DNA of 64,000 nucleotides from Apostichopus japonicus (lineage: Eukaryota; Echinodermata; Holothuroidea; Aspidochirotida; Stichopodidae): positions 8,184,213-8,248,212 of the forward strand of contig NC_092574.1 of assembly GCF_037975245.1 (NCBI RefSeq). The letters are read 5' to 3'. The notes beneath the pieces were generated by a model, which ran no database searches, was not told the DNA's origin, and was given only the letters and a program-made list of their open reading frames with translations. A program made the position numbers and the translations under genes. Below are positions 1 to 13,400 of the stretch, in pieces (the first letter of the stretch is position 1; each line of letters opens with the position of its first letter).

Positions 1-60
1 CAACCAACAGAGCTTGATGCTTAAAATAGGTACAAATCAATAAACACCTCCCTCTTTTTT

Positions 61-447
61 TCCTACTCATTACAATTTCAATCATATATATTCATTTGCC
101 TTTGACGTTTACCTCCATTTCATTACCATAAAGTATGTTCAAAGTATCTCTTTCGAGATCCGGTTTTAGGAATCACAAATGATTTTGAGTTGGTTAGCAT
201 CACGTTTGATCTCTAAAGTAAGGTAAAATATGTCACCAAAACAGAACTAGTATTGTTTGATACAGGTGACAAAAATGCCTGGCATCCTACAGTGGAATTA
301 CGACCTTCCTTACCGGTTTCGAACCTCTAGACATACAATCAGCGTCCTTAGCCTAGTGGTTAGGGTGTCCGCATATAAAGCAGGAGGCCCGGGTTCGAAC
401 CCCGGTGGAGGCTGGAAGTTATTTCATTGTTCTCGATTTTCCAACTC
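61..447 (+). repeat. Dispersed repeat with tRNA-like core, copy A
   Basis: This stretch matches 26507-26875 over most of its length, including the shared upstream part (tttcgagatc, gagttggttagcatca, atgtcaccaaaacagaacta) and the tail after the tRNA-like core (attttccaactcatt). It contains the tRNA-like segment listed separately. A short tail-like sequence is found at both ends, so copies look like units cut from a head-to-tail array. It runs into a TA repeat. Confidence 0.75.
341..414 (+). other. tRNA-like sequence (pseudo-tRNA or SINE head)
   Basis: An A-box-like block (TAGCCTAGTGGTTAGG) and a perfect B box (GGTTCGAACCC) are visible. The T arm is perfect (CCGGG, loop TTCGAAC, CCCGG). The anticodon stem has one mismatch with a 7-nt loop ATATAAA, giving anticodon AUA, which is not a normal eukaryotic anticodon. 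The acceptor stem has a G-G mismatch. Together with a second mutated copy inside the same repeat at 26.75 kb, this favours a tRNA-derived repeat over a functional tRNA gene. Confidence 0.6.
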
Positions 448-452
448 ATTAC

Positions 453-568
<116 letters not shown>

Positions 569-774
569 CAAGGTCTTAAAAATTTAATTTGAATTACTTT
601 GAACAAAGTGTTGGCTTCTTCCGTAAGCAACTACAAAGTTTTAAATCATCAATTGATGCTGCGCAGCAGGTTACATGCCCTTCCAAATAATGCCTCATTT
701 ATTTCTGTAACCTTTAACAAGACTTAACCGCTCTTCTTCCTGTTACAAGCCATTTCCTTCAATTACGAATAACA

Positions 775-1205
775 TGGCGGCTGAAAAGGGAAATCCTGTG
801 CACATTTATACTCCCAAAGACAAGTCTACATTGATTAAAATGACGTGCATGATGGTACCGTAACATATGTGTCAGGGCTCAAAGCAACGATACAAAACCA
901 GAGCAAAGAGACTCCCTTAGGGCGAGTTACAAATTGTCTTAGACACTGATTTCAAATGGCCGGACAACATGGTGACTTTTGTTAGCTTTCCAAAGGGGGC
1001 ACACCGAGGCAAATTTTTGGATCATTTGAAACGGCACCGAGGCAGGTGCGAGAAAACAAGTGTACTTAATGGATGACAGTAATGATTTGAATAGAGATAG
1101 ATTATCAAACCGTACGTCAAGATCTTTTGTTTCCCAGCAAGCTGCTGAATATCTGTTTTCTGGAGTTGTTTGGACAATTTTTGGAGCCCTGATCAAATGG
1201 TGACT
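775..1205 (+). other. Coding-like stretch of unknown nature inside the Tec-gene flank
   Basis: Plus-strand reading gives three short peptide-like runs in different frames. One starts at an ATGGCGGCTG at 775 (29 codons). One lies around 925-1067 and contains FPKGAHRGKFLDHLKRHRG. One starts at the ATG at 1068 (44 codons, containing SQQAAEYLFSGVVWTIFGAL). Composition is more protein-like than its surroundings, but stops separate the runs. It could be a decayed retrocopy or chance; no family is recognised. Confidence 0.2.
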
Positions 1206-1347
1206 TGATTATATAAGGCATGTTAATTGGTGCTGCTGATGGCATATTTGCCCTGGGTGCCTTCGGTTAATTTGAGCTATGATGTTTCATGTATTACTGT
1301 GTAAATGAATAGGGTCTCTTTACACAGTTTCATACATTGATCTTTAC

Positions 1348-1413
1348 CTGATCCTAGGCCTGCTGTGGTTGGAGGTATCTGTCCAGGAGCAGATCGTAAC
1401 CGTGTTACCAACC
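1348..1413 (-). CDS. Tec-family kinase exon 10: SH2-kinase linker
   Basis: A 66-nt exon with a taccag acceptor and gtaaag donor (phase 1/1). It encodes GLVTRLRSAPG, then PPTTAGLGS, corresponding to the Btk linker GLISRLKYPV...APSTAGLGYG. The next exon should start the kinase domain (WEI-type motif) and is not present between 1 and 1347, so the gene continues off the window. Confidence 0.9.
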
Positions 1414-4400
1414 CTGGTAGAATGGGAGGAAGAAGAAGAAGAAAAAATACCAGATCAGTCTCAATCAGATACTTCTCATGAGGACATTTCATGCTCTGTA
1501 CATGGTAGTATTAGCATTGTGAAATAGCAGTACACCATAATAAAAAAAACATGCTCTATAACATGTTACAATATTAATACTACGAAACATATGCAAGTGT
1601 TATACTATGGAAACATGTAATACAATATGTTACAGTAACTGATGTTGCATTTACCTACAATAGACATACTACAGTCATACTATGGACACCTGCCAAAGCA
1701 TATACTGTAGTAACAGTACGCTGATGTAGTAGCACTCTACATTAGCAAACTACATTAGCACACTACTGTAGCATGATACAGTAGAATACTAGAGTAGAAT
1801 ACTAGAGTAGAATACTACAGTAGCATACAACAGTAAAATACAAGACTAGCACAATACATCATCACACCAAAGTAGAATACTACAGTTGCACACTACAGTA
1901 GCACCTTACAGTAGCACATTGTAGTAGCACACTACATTAGCATACTACAGTAGAATACTAGAGTAGCATACTACAGCAGCACACTACACTAGCACACTAC
2001 AGTAGCATACTACAATAGTATACTAGAGTAGAATACTACAGTAAAATACTACAGTAGCACACATTAGCACACTACTGTAGCACACTACAGTAGCATACTA
2101 CAGTAGCACCTTACAGTAGCACCTTACAGTAGCACATTACAGTAGCACACTTAGCACACTACAATAGCACATTACAGTAGCATACTACATTAGCACACTA
2201 CAGTAGCATACTACAATAGCATACTATAGTAGCACACTACATTAGCAAACTACACTAGCACCTTACAGTAGCACACTACAGTAGCACCTTACAGTAGCAC
2301 AATACAGTAGCACCTTAGAGTAGCACATTACAGTAGCACACTACACTAGCACACTACTGTAGCACAATACAGTAGCACACAGCCCACTACAAGTCACAGT
2401 CTAGACACAAGGTGAGTGGGTAGACAGTGGATCAGATAATTTGTTTGTTTTTATGCCCAGGCTCTCAACCTTGGATGACTTTTCTAAACCAGTACCTGTC
2501 AATAGTACACTAGAGTAATACTATATTACAAACACTATAATACTATATGGTAACATACTACACTAACCTATCGGAAAACCTATTTCAGTATACCACAGTA
2601 TACTGTGTAAAGTAACATAACATTCATTCCATTTCAATTAAGGGGACAATACAGTTGCACAAAACTGAAAATTATTATTGGCAACATAAGATAAACCAAT
2701 AAAGTAGTAAATTTCACTTATGAGGCAAACTGCCCAAAATAGATAAAGTGTTAAAACAAATACCCCCCAAAAACATCAATTTAAAATAGGATCTCACATT
2801 AGCAGGTAGTAAGATTCACCTAGGGACGAAAAATCGTTTGACAAATTAATTAAATTGTTAAATCCGTGGCAACAAATTGATTCAACTGTCACAAAGAGGA
2901 AGTCTTCAAGTGTGACACAGCAAATGATAAATCCTGATAGGACGTGCTAATTAATTTTTCCTGCTTCTGTTTGCTTCTTGAAAGTTTCCGTAATTAAAAG
3001 TTTGTCAAGTTTTACTGACAACTATTTCTTTCTTTTTTGTTTAGTAAACATTTACAGTTTCTGCTACGGATGAGGTGAGGAAACCTTTATACAGGAGGGT
3101 GAAGAGAATCTAGACCTAATTTAAAGGCTCCTTATACAAGCACCTTGAAAAATCTTGTTTGCCCAAAGGGCCTCAGACATTTCCTGTGCACAGCCTTGCT
3201 TTGACTTTTCTTTGCCAGCAAGAAAGTTCAGAGCAGATCAGGAATGTTCATTCGTAGTCCTTCACATTCATCGCTACAGGTACATGACATTTCACTGAAA
3301 GGTTTTGTGTCAGCTCTCCCTCCACCAACCCACTACCCCTCATCCAACTAAGCCCCCCTTAATGTCCCCTCCTTCCTGCAATCACAAATCTTGCCCAGGC
3401 TGTGAATTTTACCGACGGCAAGCTGAGATCTGTCTCCTCAAAACATTAGTCTACTTTATCTAGCACACACAGTGACCTTTAAGTATGGTCCTCCCTTGAT
3501 GACTGACAAATGCCGGTCTGAGGTCAAAGGTTACCGGGTACTCTAGTGAAGGTGTGTCGAGAGTGCAGTTGATAGGTGGAGACAGGGAAGTGAGGATTGA
3601 AGCACATCTCTTGTATCTCCTTTCCCTATTGGCAGCCAGAGAGGGTCACCAAATGAACATTGTAAGAGCAAGCACGGTTTTTAATTTAGTGTTCAAATTT
3701 TGCAGTTTTAAAGAAGGCAATGAACTTTTTATCTCTTATAAAATTACACATTTCCTGTGTACGACAAGTTGCGATACGTTGATGCACTCGTGCAGCCCAT
3801 TTTTTTTTAATCTAACATTCTGCGATGCCATACCGGAAAAAATCATCCCTTGGGTAGGAGAATCTCGTGCAACTTACCTCCAGCATTCAAACTGTGGTAT
3901 TCTACAAGACTGGGAACATCTTTGAATGTGTGGGCCTGTGAGATGAAGAATTCTCCTGCGGCATTCAGCTTGATGTGGTAATGTTTGACTTCAAAATCAT
4001 CAGATTGGCTGTTTTAAAATAATAAAAAACGAAGCACAGATAATAACGTTACGATCCCCCGTAGCATTTTACTGACTTCTGTTTTGTTTGATTTCGTTCT
4101 GTGCGAGATTGTCAGGCTCCATTGGACAATTTGTTATTTTTACATTCAACTTTAGACGATGAAAAATATGCTTTATGAACTCTTAGGATGAATAAAGAAA
4201 AGATATGTATATGTATGATCTCGCATAAAAGACTTTCACTTCAATGTCTGATTAATCTTCGACATAATGAATTCTGTTGGTCGTAGTTATGACCTCTTTT
4301 TGCATTAGTCATCATAGATGAGACGGTACACATTACTGATCAATCCGGAAAGTAGATGTACAAAACTTAAAACTGACCAATCACATTACGTAAAAGATTA

Positions 4401-7400
4401 AAGGGAAAACAACAGATAATCACCCCATCCCACCCCCCCTCCTTCCCCTTCTCTGACACAAAACACCTGCAATTGACCTCCTCATCCCTGAGTTGAATAG
4501 AAAAAGTGTCCAAACCTGTTATTTTTGGTTAAAATGGAGGTTGTGTATCTGCCAGGTGTGCTTGAATTGCGTAGAATAAAGCAACCTTCTTTATTTTCGG
4601 CTTTCAGTTCAACCTCGGCTCTCGGCCTTGACCAGGTGCCTCTGAACCATCTGGAATGAAAAGAGAAAGTAAATCTTCAGGTTCAAGAGTCAAGCAGATT
4701 TCAACTGAAAATATAAATTTCAAATATTTGTCACCATTGACGAGAGCAAACGATAGAGAAAAAAAGAAAAAGGGAAACCGAACGTGATTTTTTACATTTT
4801 TTTATTAATGAAGTTTCCGATGCAGAAATTTCCCATTTTTTTAATTCATTTTCATTTTCATATTCATATACTTGATATCACAACTTTTCGGTTGCCAATT
4901 TTGGCCTGCATGGACCAATTTTTCTTTACGTAGGACATTTGGAGAATGAGTTTGAAACATGAGAATCTAAAAACAAAGAAATTGTCTGTTTGTTATATTA
5001 AACATCCTCTTCCTCTACGTCCGTTTCACAAGACACATAAACAAATGCTGTCCGGCATGCATACACTACCAAAACCACAGATACATATTACTCACATGGG
5101 AACATGAACAGTATGTGAAAGCCATGCATATAAAGACACAAACACCAACCAATGAGGTTAATGATTGCATATGAAAGATCTGTTTACTATTACATTTAGT
5201 TACATCTACGACCCATCAATGATCTTCTACATCCATGGCCAATACCCAATATCGACCGGACAATGTTATACCATCTTTTTTAATTCAAGTATTTCTGAAA
5301 CTGGGAGAACTTGTGAAAGACAGAAGGTGGTGGGGGTGGGTGAGGTGGGGGGGAGGGGTAGTGTAGGGAAAAGGGAAGCACGGAGCAATTCGGCACGGTT
5401 TACTACTATCTTTCCACATCATCTTGACTCACCATGCATGGCTCATTCTTTTCTTCTTTTTTACTCATTTTACGTTACTTAAATTTTTGGGGTTTTCTTT
5501 GGTTGTTTCCAAACCAATGAGGTGGTCTTCTACTGGACATGCCGTAGAGACAGACATACTCTGCACAAATGTACATTTTAAAACAACATGTGATGACGTC
5601 GTGTGTCTCCAGGAACCACGTCAGCAAAAACGGCTTGCAAAAGTAAGGAAGGACGACGGAAGGCGGAATGTGTTTTATTATTTCATTGTAAACATCTTTG
5701 CTGTTATTATTACGCAGTTTACAATAATATCAGTAGCACACAATTCCTTGTGTAGCTACATGTACAAAATCCACAAACAAATTGGATTTTGACAACAGAG
5801 TTGTATTGTCTTTATTTTTGACTTTTAATTTTATGGAAATGTTCACTGTTATCTAACTTCAAAAAGGAAACCATTTTACCAAGAAATAATAAACCAAATG
5901 GATCTACAGTCCTACATCGACATTTTCAGTTTCGAATTACAAACATCGTTAGACCTTCCCTGTGCTTTTCTGTTAAAGTGTGATACAGTAGCTCTGCGGT
6001 TTTATGGCAATTTTATGCAATGAAATAGTAACTAGTTACATTGAAAGGCTCAGAACACAATTATTTTTTATTTCCTTCTCAAGTGGCATATCGAAACATA
6101 GGAAGTTAAAAGGAGACACAGGCCAAACCATCGCCATTGCTCTACGTGATAATGTCATGAACGACTTCTCCAAACAGCAAAGAAGAATTTTGATTCAATT
6201 TCATAGATATCACAAGAAAGTTGATGTTCTTTTGCAGACAAGACTGAATATTTGATCAAGTCCAAATATGACATCATCAGGCCATCTGTGTTAATTTTTT
6301 TTATGGTTTCTTTCTTTGTTTGTCACAATGGTTATCAAAAAATTAATTCTATTTTAGGGAGATATCATTCGAGTTGATATTGCTTCAAACACAAGGCTGA
6401 AGACTTGATCAAGTCCAAATATGACATCATTTTTGTCTTCATGGTTTCTTTCTTTGTTTCTTACAATGGTTATAAAGAAAAAATTAATTCTTTTTAGGGG
6501 ATATCATTCGAGTTGATGTTCCTTCAAAGACAAGGCTGAAGACTTTATCAAGTCTAAATATGACATCATCAAGCCACATGTGCTTAAATTTTTTTTATGG
6601 TTTTCTTGATTTATGACAATGGTTATATGCTCTAACAGAGTCCATGGTTTGTAGAATATATTAAATCTAAAATATTGAACCTCTTAATATGACCCAATTA
6701 ATGATGACATTGGTTTCAGTCGCAGCATTTTCTACTTTATGAAAGTATGAGAAAGAAAAACAATTGGGATATAACTCCTTTTCAGATCCAAGTTTCACTA
6801 TGACAACACAGAGTCACCAAAGTACACCCCCCCCCCCAAAAAAAACACAACCTTTTAACTAGGATATATCCCAGACAAAGCATGATTGATTTTAGTTGGA
6901 GTTTGTTCATCACAAGAGATCTTATAAGCTAAAGATGATAAATGGGTCTGTGTCTCAATTAATGTACAGTGTATGCTGCATTACCATATCCAATGTGACA
7001 CACACAAGGTACATGAGTTTACATGTCAATGACACTGGAAACATGTTTCTTCTTGCAAAATGTAACTGCACCATGCTAATTTGAACTCCGATTAATCAAC
7101 TGTCATTTGAATTGTTTTAATGAGTTTCACTTTTCTTCTTAGTCTACCTACTGGTTTATAGATCAACAATATTTGTTTACATATATGTAACTGATAACCT
7201 ACTATCAAGTAATTACTACTATTGTTTTATGCAGCCAAAAGACTTTCTGTTTTGGTATTAACTGTCTGTGTACCACAGTCACACTTAATGTGGAACCAGG
7301 AAAAAGAACAACAAAAACAAAAATCACACATCAAAAAATGTCTGAAGGAAACAGGAAATAAATCATACAAGTATTAACAAGACTGTAAAGGGATAACTTT

Positions 7401-10400
7401 AGGCACACGATTGATATTATTATCCGTAAACTGTTAACATACCACACTGCTATTTTAGTCCAGGTTCTATTACACAACATACTAACTTTACCTCTTGTTT
7501 TTTTTTGTAGTTTATGAACTTTTTAACATCTGAGGCTCATCAAGTAAAGTGACTGGACTACTGAGTCTAACAACCAGACTTTTAATGCCACAGAATCCTC
7601 AGAAAGGGAAACGTCAGATTTTCCTTCACGGCCTAAAACAACATAATTACTTTAAAATGAATACAAAATTTGGCAAGACCAAATGGTGATGCATGCCATA
7701 TAAAGTTCATTTGTTATTTATGACAAATATAAACTTAATTTAAAATGGACATATTTTTTGGTTGGGTTTTAGAGTTTACAAAATAATGGCTTAACGATAC
7801 ATTAAAACTTGCACAGCAGGAGCGAATGTCATCATCATCAGTGCAGCCTTAAAGAGCCCTTTCGAGGTTTAGCATATTCTGTAGCTGAATATCTGGACAA
7901 CTAGAATAATTGCTAGCATTTCAAATGCCGCTTTTCCTTGGCACAGGAGGCATCTCAAGAATCAAATTCTGCCAATTCTTTTCAACAGATTTACGTTGTT
8001 TGCTATTTCATCGGCATAGAGATATATATGCAGTCCTTCCCTTTTGTGTTGTACCTAAGGTAGGATGTCAAACAATCAAAGACAAGAACCACTGCATTTC
8101 CATGAAAAGCCATCTTAACCTTAATCCAAATACTTAAATATTAACCCATCCTCCTCATGCATGCAACGACAAAAGCTCACTTGCCAACCTTAACTTGCCT
8201 GAAGGTCTCTGCCAAACAAAACTATCCATTATTTGTTATAGAAGCAGAAGAATGAAATTAGAAATATTAGGGAAAAAAATGATAATACAAGAGGCAAAAA
8301 GATTAGGAAAAAGTATCATAAATTAGAAATAAGAAGACCACCTTTCATAGGACTTAACAGGATGCAGTGGAACAGTCTGCCACGCAAACGTCTCTTGATT
8401 GAGAACTTTAATTATTTAAAGCCTCACTTAAGACCCACCTATTTAGTGAATATTTTCATCATACCTTTCTGTTATTGGAATTCTATACATTCTTTGTTAA
8501 CTTTTCAGAATTGTTATTTTTACCTTCCTAATTATTCTCTGTACATGCTTATATTGCACAGTTCAAAAAAAAAAAATTGTTTACAATTTTATCGTTTTTT
8601 GTTATTTTATGCTTGCAACAATTGTTGAGATGCTATACATGTAATGCGTTTGATAAGAATGATTAACATGACATTACAATAGCTTGGCAAACATGAATAG
8701 CATTATCCATATATCTACTACATATAAATAATACTCTTAATATTGTCACCAATTCCTGGCGATATTAATAAATCTACAGAGTAATATTACTCAAAGGGAC
8801 AAAAAGGTTACGACAAATTATCCCGACTGTTTTTCTTCCAATTTTTTCTTCATTATAAAGTAATAGTAATATTTTTTGGTTGGAAAACTCGTTCACAAGA
8901 GTACCCAAATTTCAATTGATCATTTTGCTAGATTTTGCAAATAGAGTGGAAGAAATGAGACACCATACCAGTTGTTAATCTGTGAACATAAAAACTGTAA
9001 GCTTCAAATATTCAGGAATTTTGATGTATAAGACTGGACAATGTTTGAAACATTGACCATCCTCATGGGAGCTATTCAATGACCTGAATTGAAGGAATGA
9101 ACTCAAAAACAGCATTACACATAAACATATTAAATATATAATATATAAATATACAATGGAGCAGCTTCCTACAGGTACATTTGTAAACTTACTCATATTT
9201 TTCCAGACCAGTGTTGAATCTTGATTTTTCTTCCACATAATTACTAGGAATATAACCAACTTGACTGAAAACGAAAGGAAAATGGAAAAATTCAATCTAT
9301 TACCTGTGTAACTGTTTTTCAATTTTTTTTCCAACCCCTTTCTATGCTCCTCCGAATGATAGCTATTCTGAGATGTCACGAAAATATATATTTTAATCGG
9401 CTAGAAATAGTGTAGGACTGAAAAAGATCACGCCACATTAAATCCTTCATATTCCCCGTTCCATAAAACGCAAAAAGCAGCAACTGTATTTAGAGATGAC
9501 ATATTTATAGTAACAAACTAAGTCTTTGCAGAAAGAAAATGGCAACATGTCAAAGAAAGTCAAACAAAATCGCTCCATATTAATTCTGAGAATCGGCTTA
9601 ACATTGGTAAATGCATCTGAGCGAAAACCATTGAAAAATATAAATTAAATAAAGTAGTCAAGGAGACAGATAAGATGGGTTGTGATGAAAATGTCTCTGA
9701 GATATTTATGGACAAAAAAAAAAAAAAAAATTATTGTTACAAATTTGTTAAAATTTGGCCAAGCACAAAGAACTTGCCCTTTAAGGCAATCTACTTTTGT
9801 TTATGTACAGGCATGGATTAGTACTGAACCATTCATTCAATAAGAAGCAATTATGTCAAACAGCTCTCAGGAAGTGAACAGTTTGATTGTTTCCATATTG
9901 CTACCTCTTCATATTTCATGCCGATAGGCATACATTGATCTCTACTTTTGTTTTTACTGACAAAAGAATGTTAGAATTTGCTAATAAGGAAAATTCCAAA
10001 TAAGGCACTCCGATTCCAAGGATATATATAATAACTAGAGTAAAGACTACAGAAAGAAGTATGATGTATATGCAATCAACAGTGGATCTTCGACTTGCCC
10101 AAGTCCTCCGTCTATTGCATGGGGTGTTAACAAGTTTTACATGACAAAGATAGTTTGTTTTAGCTTGTTGAGTGACTTTAATATTGACATCAGAATGAGT
10201 AATTGTCCTGGGTGGGGAGGGTGATGATACCATCATTTCACATCTGTATATCCTAGGTATTAAGGGGAAAATTGATTGAATGTCTCTCTTTAAGCAGGAC
10301 ATAGAGCTAAATTCTAAACTGTGTCGTGTTTCTTTTCCCATTGTTTTGCAAAACCATTGTTACAGTTCTTCTGCAAATTCCACGGATCTAGATTTTCTAT

Positions 10401-13400
10401 TTCAAATATCACCAAAAAAAATCTACTTTCATCTGCAAAGAATGTTCTTGGTAACGACACTGTTCACTTGGCTTGTGTTTGATCTATGAATAATGTCGAC
10501 AAAATTGATATTCGGGAGATCTGCATGAGCCAAATATTGACCGATTATTCTGTGATGAAAGCGGCCTTATCCATTGATGCTGAAGATTGGTATCATTCCA
10601 TAATCCCCATTGCTATTTAGTTCACTGAAATTATGTTTAAATTATTCAAACAAACAAGGAAACAATAAAACAACATATGAAAACAATGTAGGCAATATTT
10701 TGTTCACAAACAAGGCTCAATATAGCTTAACTACTAATCTTTGCATGTGAAAGGCTGATTAACCAGAATAATTGACACGAGGGAGGAGGCAGGGGGCAGT
10801 TATTTGTTTGTTTTACAAATAAACTGTTATGTTTATGTTGTTCTTTCAGAGTTTTCTGCTTTATAACAGCAACTGTCAAAATCACTCCAATCATAAGGGA
10901 GAGCCCCTTTAGAATACATCCGTCGCGATTCGTTCCTGTCTTTGAACGTCATACCGGCAATTTTTGCTTCTAATCAGACTTACCCTTGCTTATTCTGTGC
11001 CTTCCACCAAAAGTCTCTACTCGAGTCCAGAATAATATATTCCTCCCCTCGGACCAGTTTGATGTCTGTCGGTTCGACGGGGTTGTACTCGTACCTGGCT
11101 ATGGCTATGAAATTCTGAGGCTGCGGGTTTAACGAGAACGGGAAACGTGTCATTAATAAACTGTCAAGTGGCCCCCCGGTAACTCTCCTCTTAACGATGA
11201 CTAACGACTTGATATATTTAAAAGGATGAGAAATGTTTTTTTAATTCCAAGTAGGTCTTTGCTATAATTTGGTGAGAATAAACCAACTGCAGACACAGAT
11301 TATTGGGAGTATATTTCCTGTTCTAATTACAAAAGAATAAGAACAAGATGAATACAAACAAAAAACATAAGATAAGATCAAGAAACTTCTTAGCGACCCC
11401 ATTAAATCCGCCACACCCTCCCCCTGCCCCCATAGATAATAAAACAGCCAAAAGAAGGAAATCAAAATAATTAGATATGTTTAAAAGTGACAACAAATAT
11501 CATTCATTGACAGCTTTGGGAAAGATTGTGTGGTGGTATTCAACACTGTGGGAAAGCTGTGTTAACATCCACACTGTTGACATGTATATGTGTAGCACAG
11601 ATAAACAAGAGAGTCACCCAATCACTTTCAGTACCTTTAAATCGCTAAATCCTTTTGTTGCATGTAAATTAAATGTTGGTTTAAATTAAGAAGAACCTTT
11701 AGTTCCCAGTATCAGAGAAATATAGTAATTTTTCTCTGCAGAAAAGAATTAGTATAATCTGACTGAATTTGGTTTCTGTTTCTAGCTGTATTCAAGGAAT
11801 AAATCCATATAATATACCTTGTCTTGGGGAAAATATACTAAAATCTAATATAATGTATCAGTTATCATTAAAATGATAAAAAGGTCTTTATTTATGAGAT
11901 AATGGAGTAAATAATACCAACGTTTCATTTTTTAAATTGTTGGTTTTGTCCTTTATGAATGACAGATTTAAATCCAAAGACTGTCAAGTCTTGCCTGGAC
12001 TATTCTTTGTATTTTTGTATTCTTTGTGTGAGAATAAGCTGGAATATTATAGAATATTATATTGGCCATGGCCAATGACCAATATCTTGAAGGGGCCTGT
12101 ACGGTGATTCGTAAAGCCGAGCAGAAGACAATTTTTTTTTTGTATATTTAATTTTAAGTAAATCATGACCAGAGTTACAGACAGACTGACTGGGAATTCA
12201 TAAAATTGAATTTTGGAAAATTATTGGCTGAGAAAATTGGAATGATTCACACTGATTTCACCAATTTCTGATCTACAAACAAAACTATATCACACTGGGT
12301 TCCGTTAATCATCTCGATTCTCGTTAAGGCCGAGAGAAATAAAAAACATTTTTTTTCTCGTCCCTATTTACCTCATAGATTAGGAAAGAAGAGTTGTAGT
12401 TGATTCCATCAAATAAAGCAAAGGATTTAAATTTCCTTACGTATCGGTATATTTTCGAACGGTTTTGCACAAACAAACAAAAACATAAAAATAGGAAGCA
12501 TTTTTTTGTTTTATTTATTTGGTCTAAATCAATTAAACTGAGTAAATAAATCCTACTCTTTCCGTCTGATTATCGGGTCTGACTCTTAACTCGACTTATT
12601 CTGAGCTTCATTTCCTATCTCTCTAGCGTTCTCTTGATGCGCACAAATAAATTTGTTTGCTTAAACTAATATTTTCCCACTTATCTCGAGATTCAAAGGT
12701 CAAAATTGTGATATCATGCAAACATACTGGTTGGTCATGAAAGAAAAAGAACTAGTACATAATAAGGTCCATCAACCAGATTATCAAACAGGTTGTTAAT
12801 TTATGTATTTTTTTTTTATTGGTTTTTACCTCTCACAGAGTACAGCTGCAAATTTGAACAACCTACATTAGACTTGAAAGTTTATTGCTTTCGATGTTTA
12901 TAATAAAGAACTAATCGAGTTATAACCCATTGATTATAAATTGGTTTATGACAGTGTTAGACTTCTCGGTATCGTCCAAACCTGATGTGAAAACAAAGAC
13001 ACGATACAATACGAAAGAGGATGAAAACTGCTTTTGTGGCAAATTTGTCTAAAGGCTAAAACGAAGCATTCTCCAATGCAGAGACTTACGTAGGATTTTG
13101 GGAAAGGGAAAGCACCTCAACTATGACGAGAAAGCACTTTGCGCAAGAGAGTAATTATAAATACAAGTACGTAATGACCTCTGAGCTGTTAAAAGTACTT
13201 CAACTGTCGGACAACAGAAGCTCTAGTAGACAATTTCTGCTTTCCCACCGTCACATCGAACATCAAAATTATGTTTAGGCCCAAAATCATCCTTTCCAGT
13301 TGGAGGAAATGAATGTGAAAGTATATGTTAGGAGTTCTGACGATTCTTTCTCTGAAAGGTGTGTCCGACAACAGAATCTTTAGTAGACAACTCCTGCTTT

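Noticed and set aside
341-414. Functional tRNA gene
   Set aside because: Acceptor mismatch, an AUA anticodon loop and membership in a dispersed repeat argue for a pseudo-tRNA.
9916-10341. 141-codon minus-strand open frame in the Tec intron
   Set aside because: It lies within an intron of the same strand and shows no family features.
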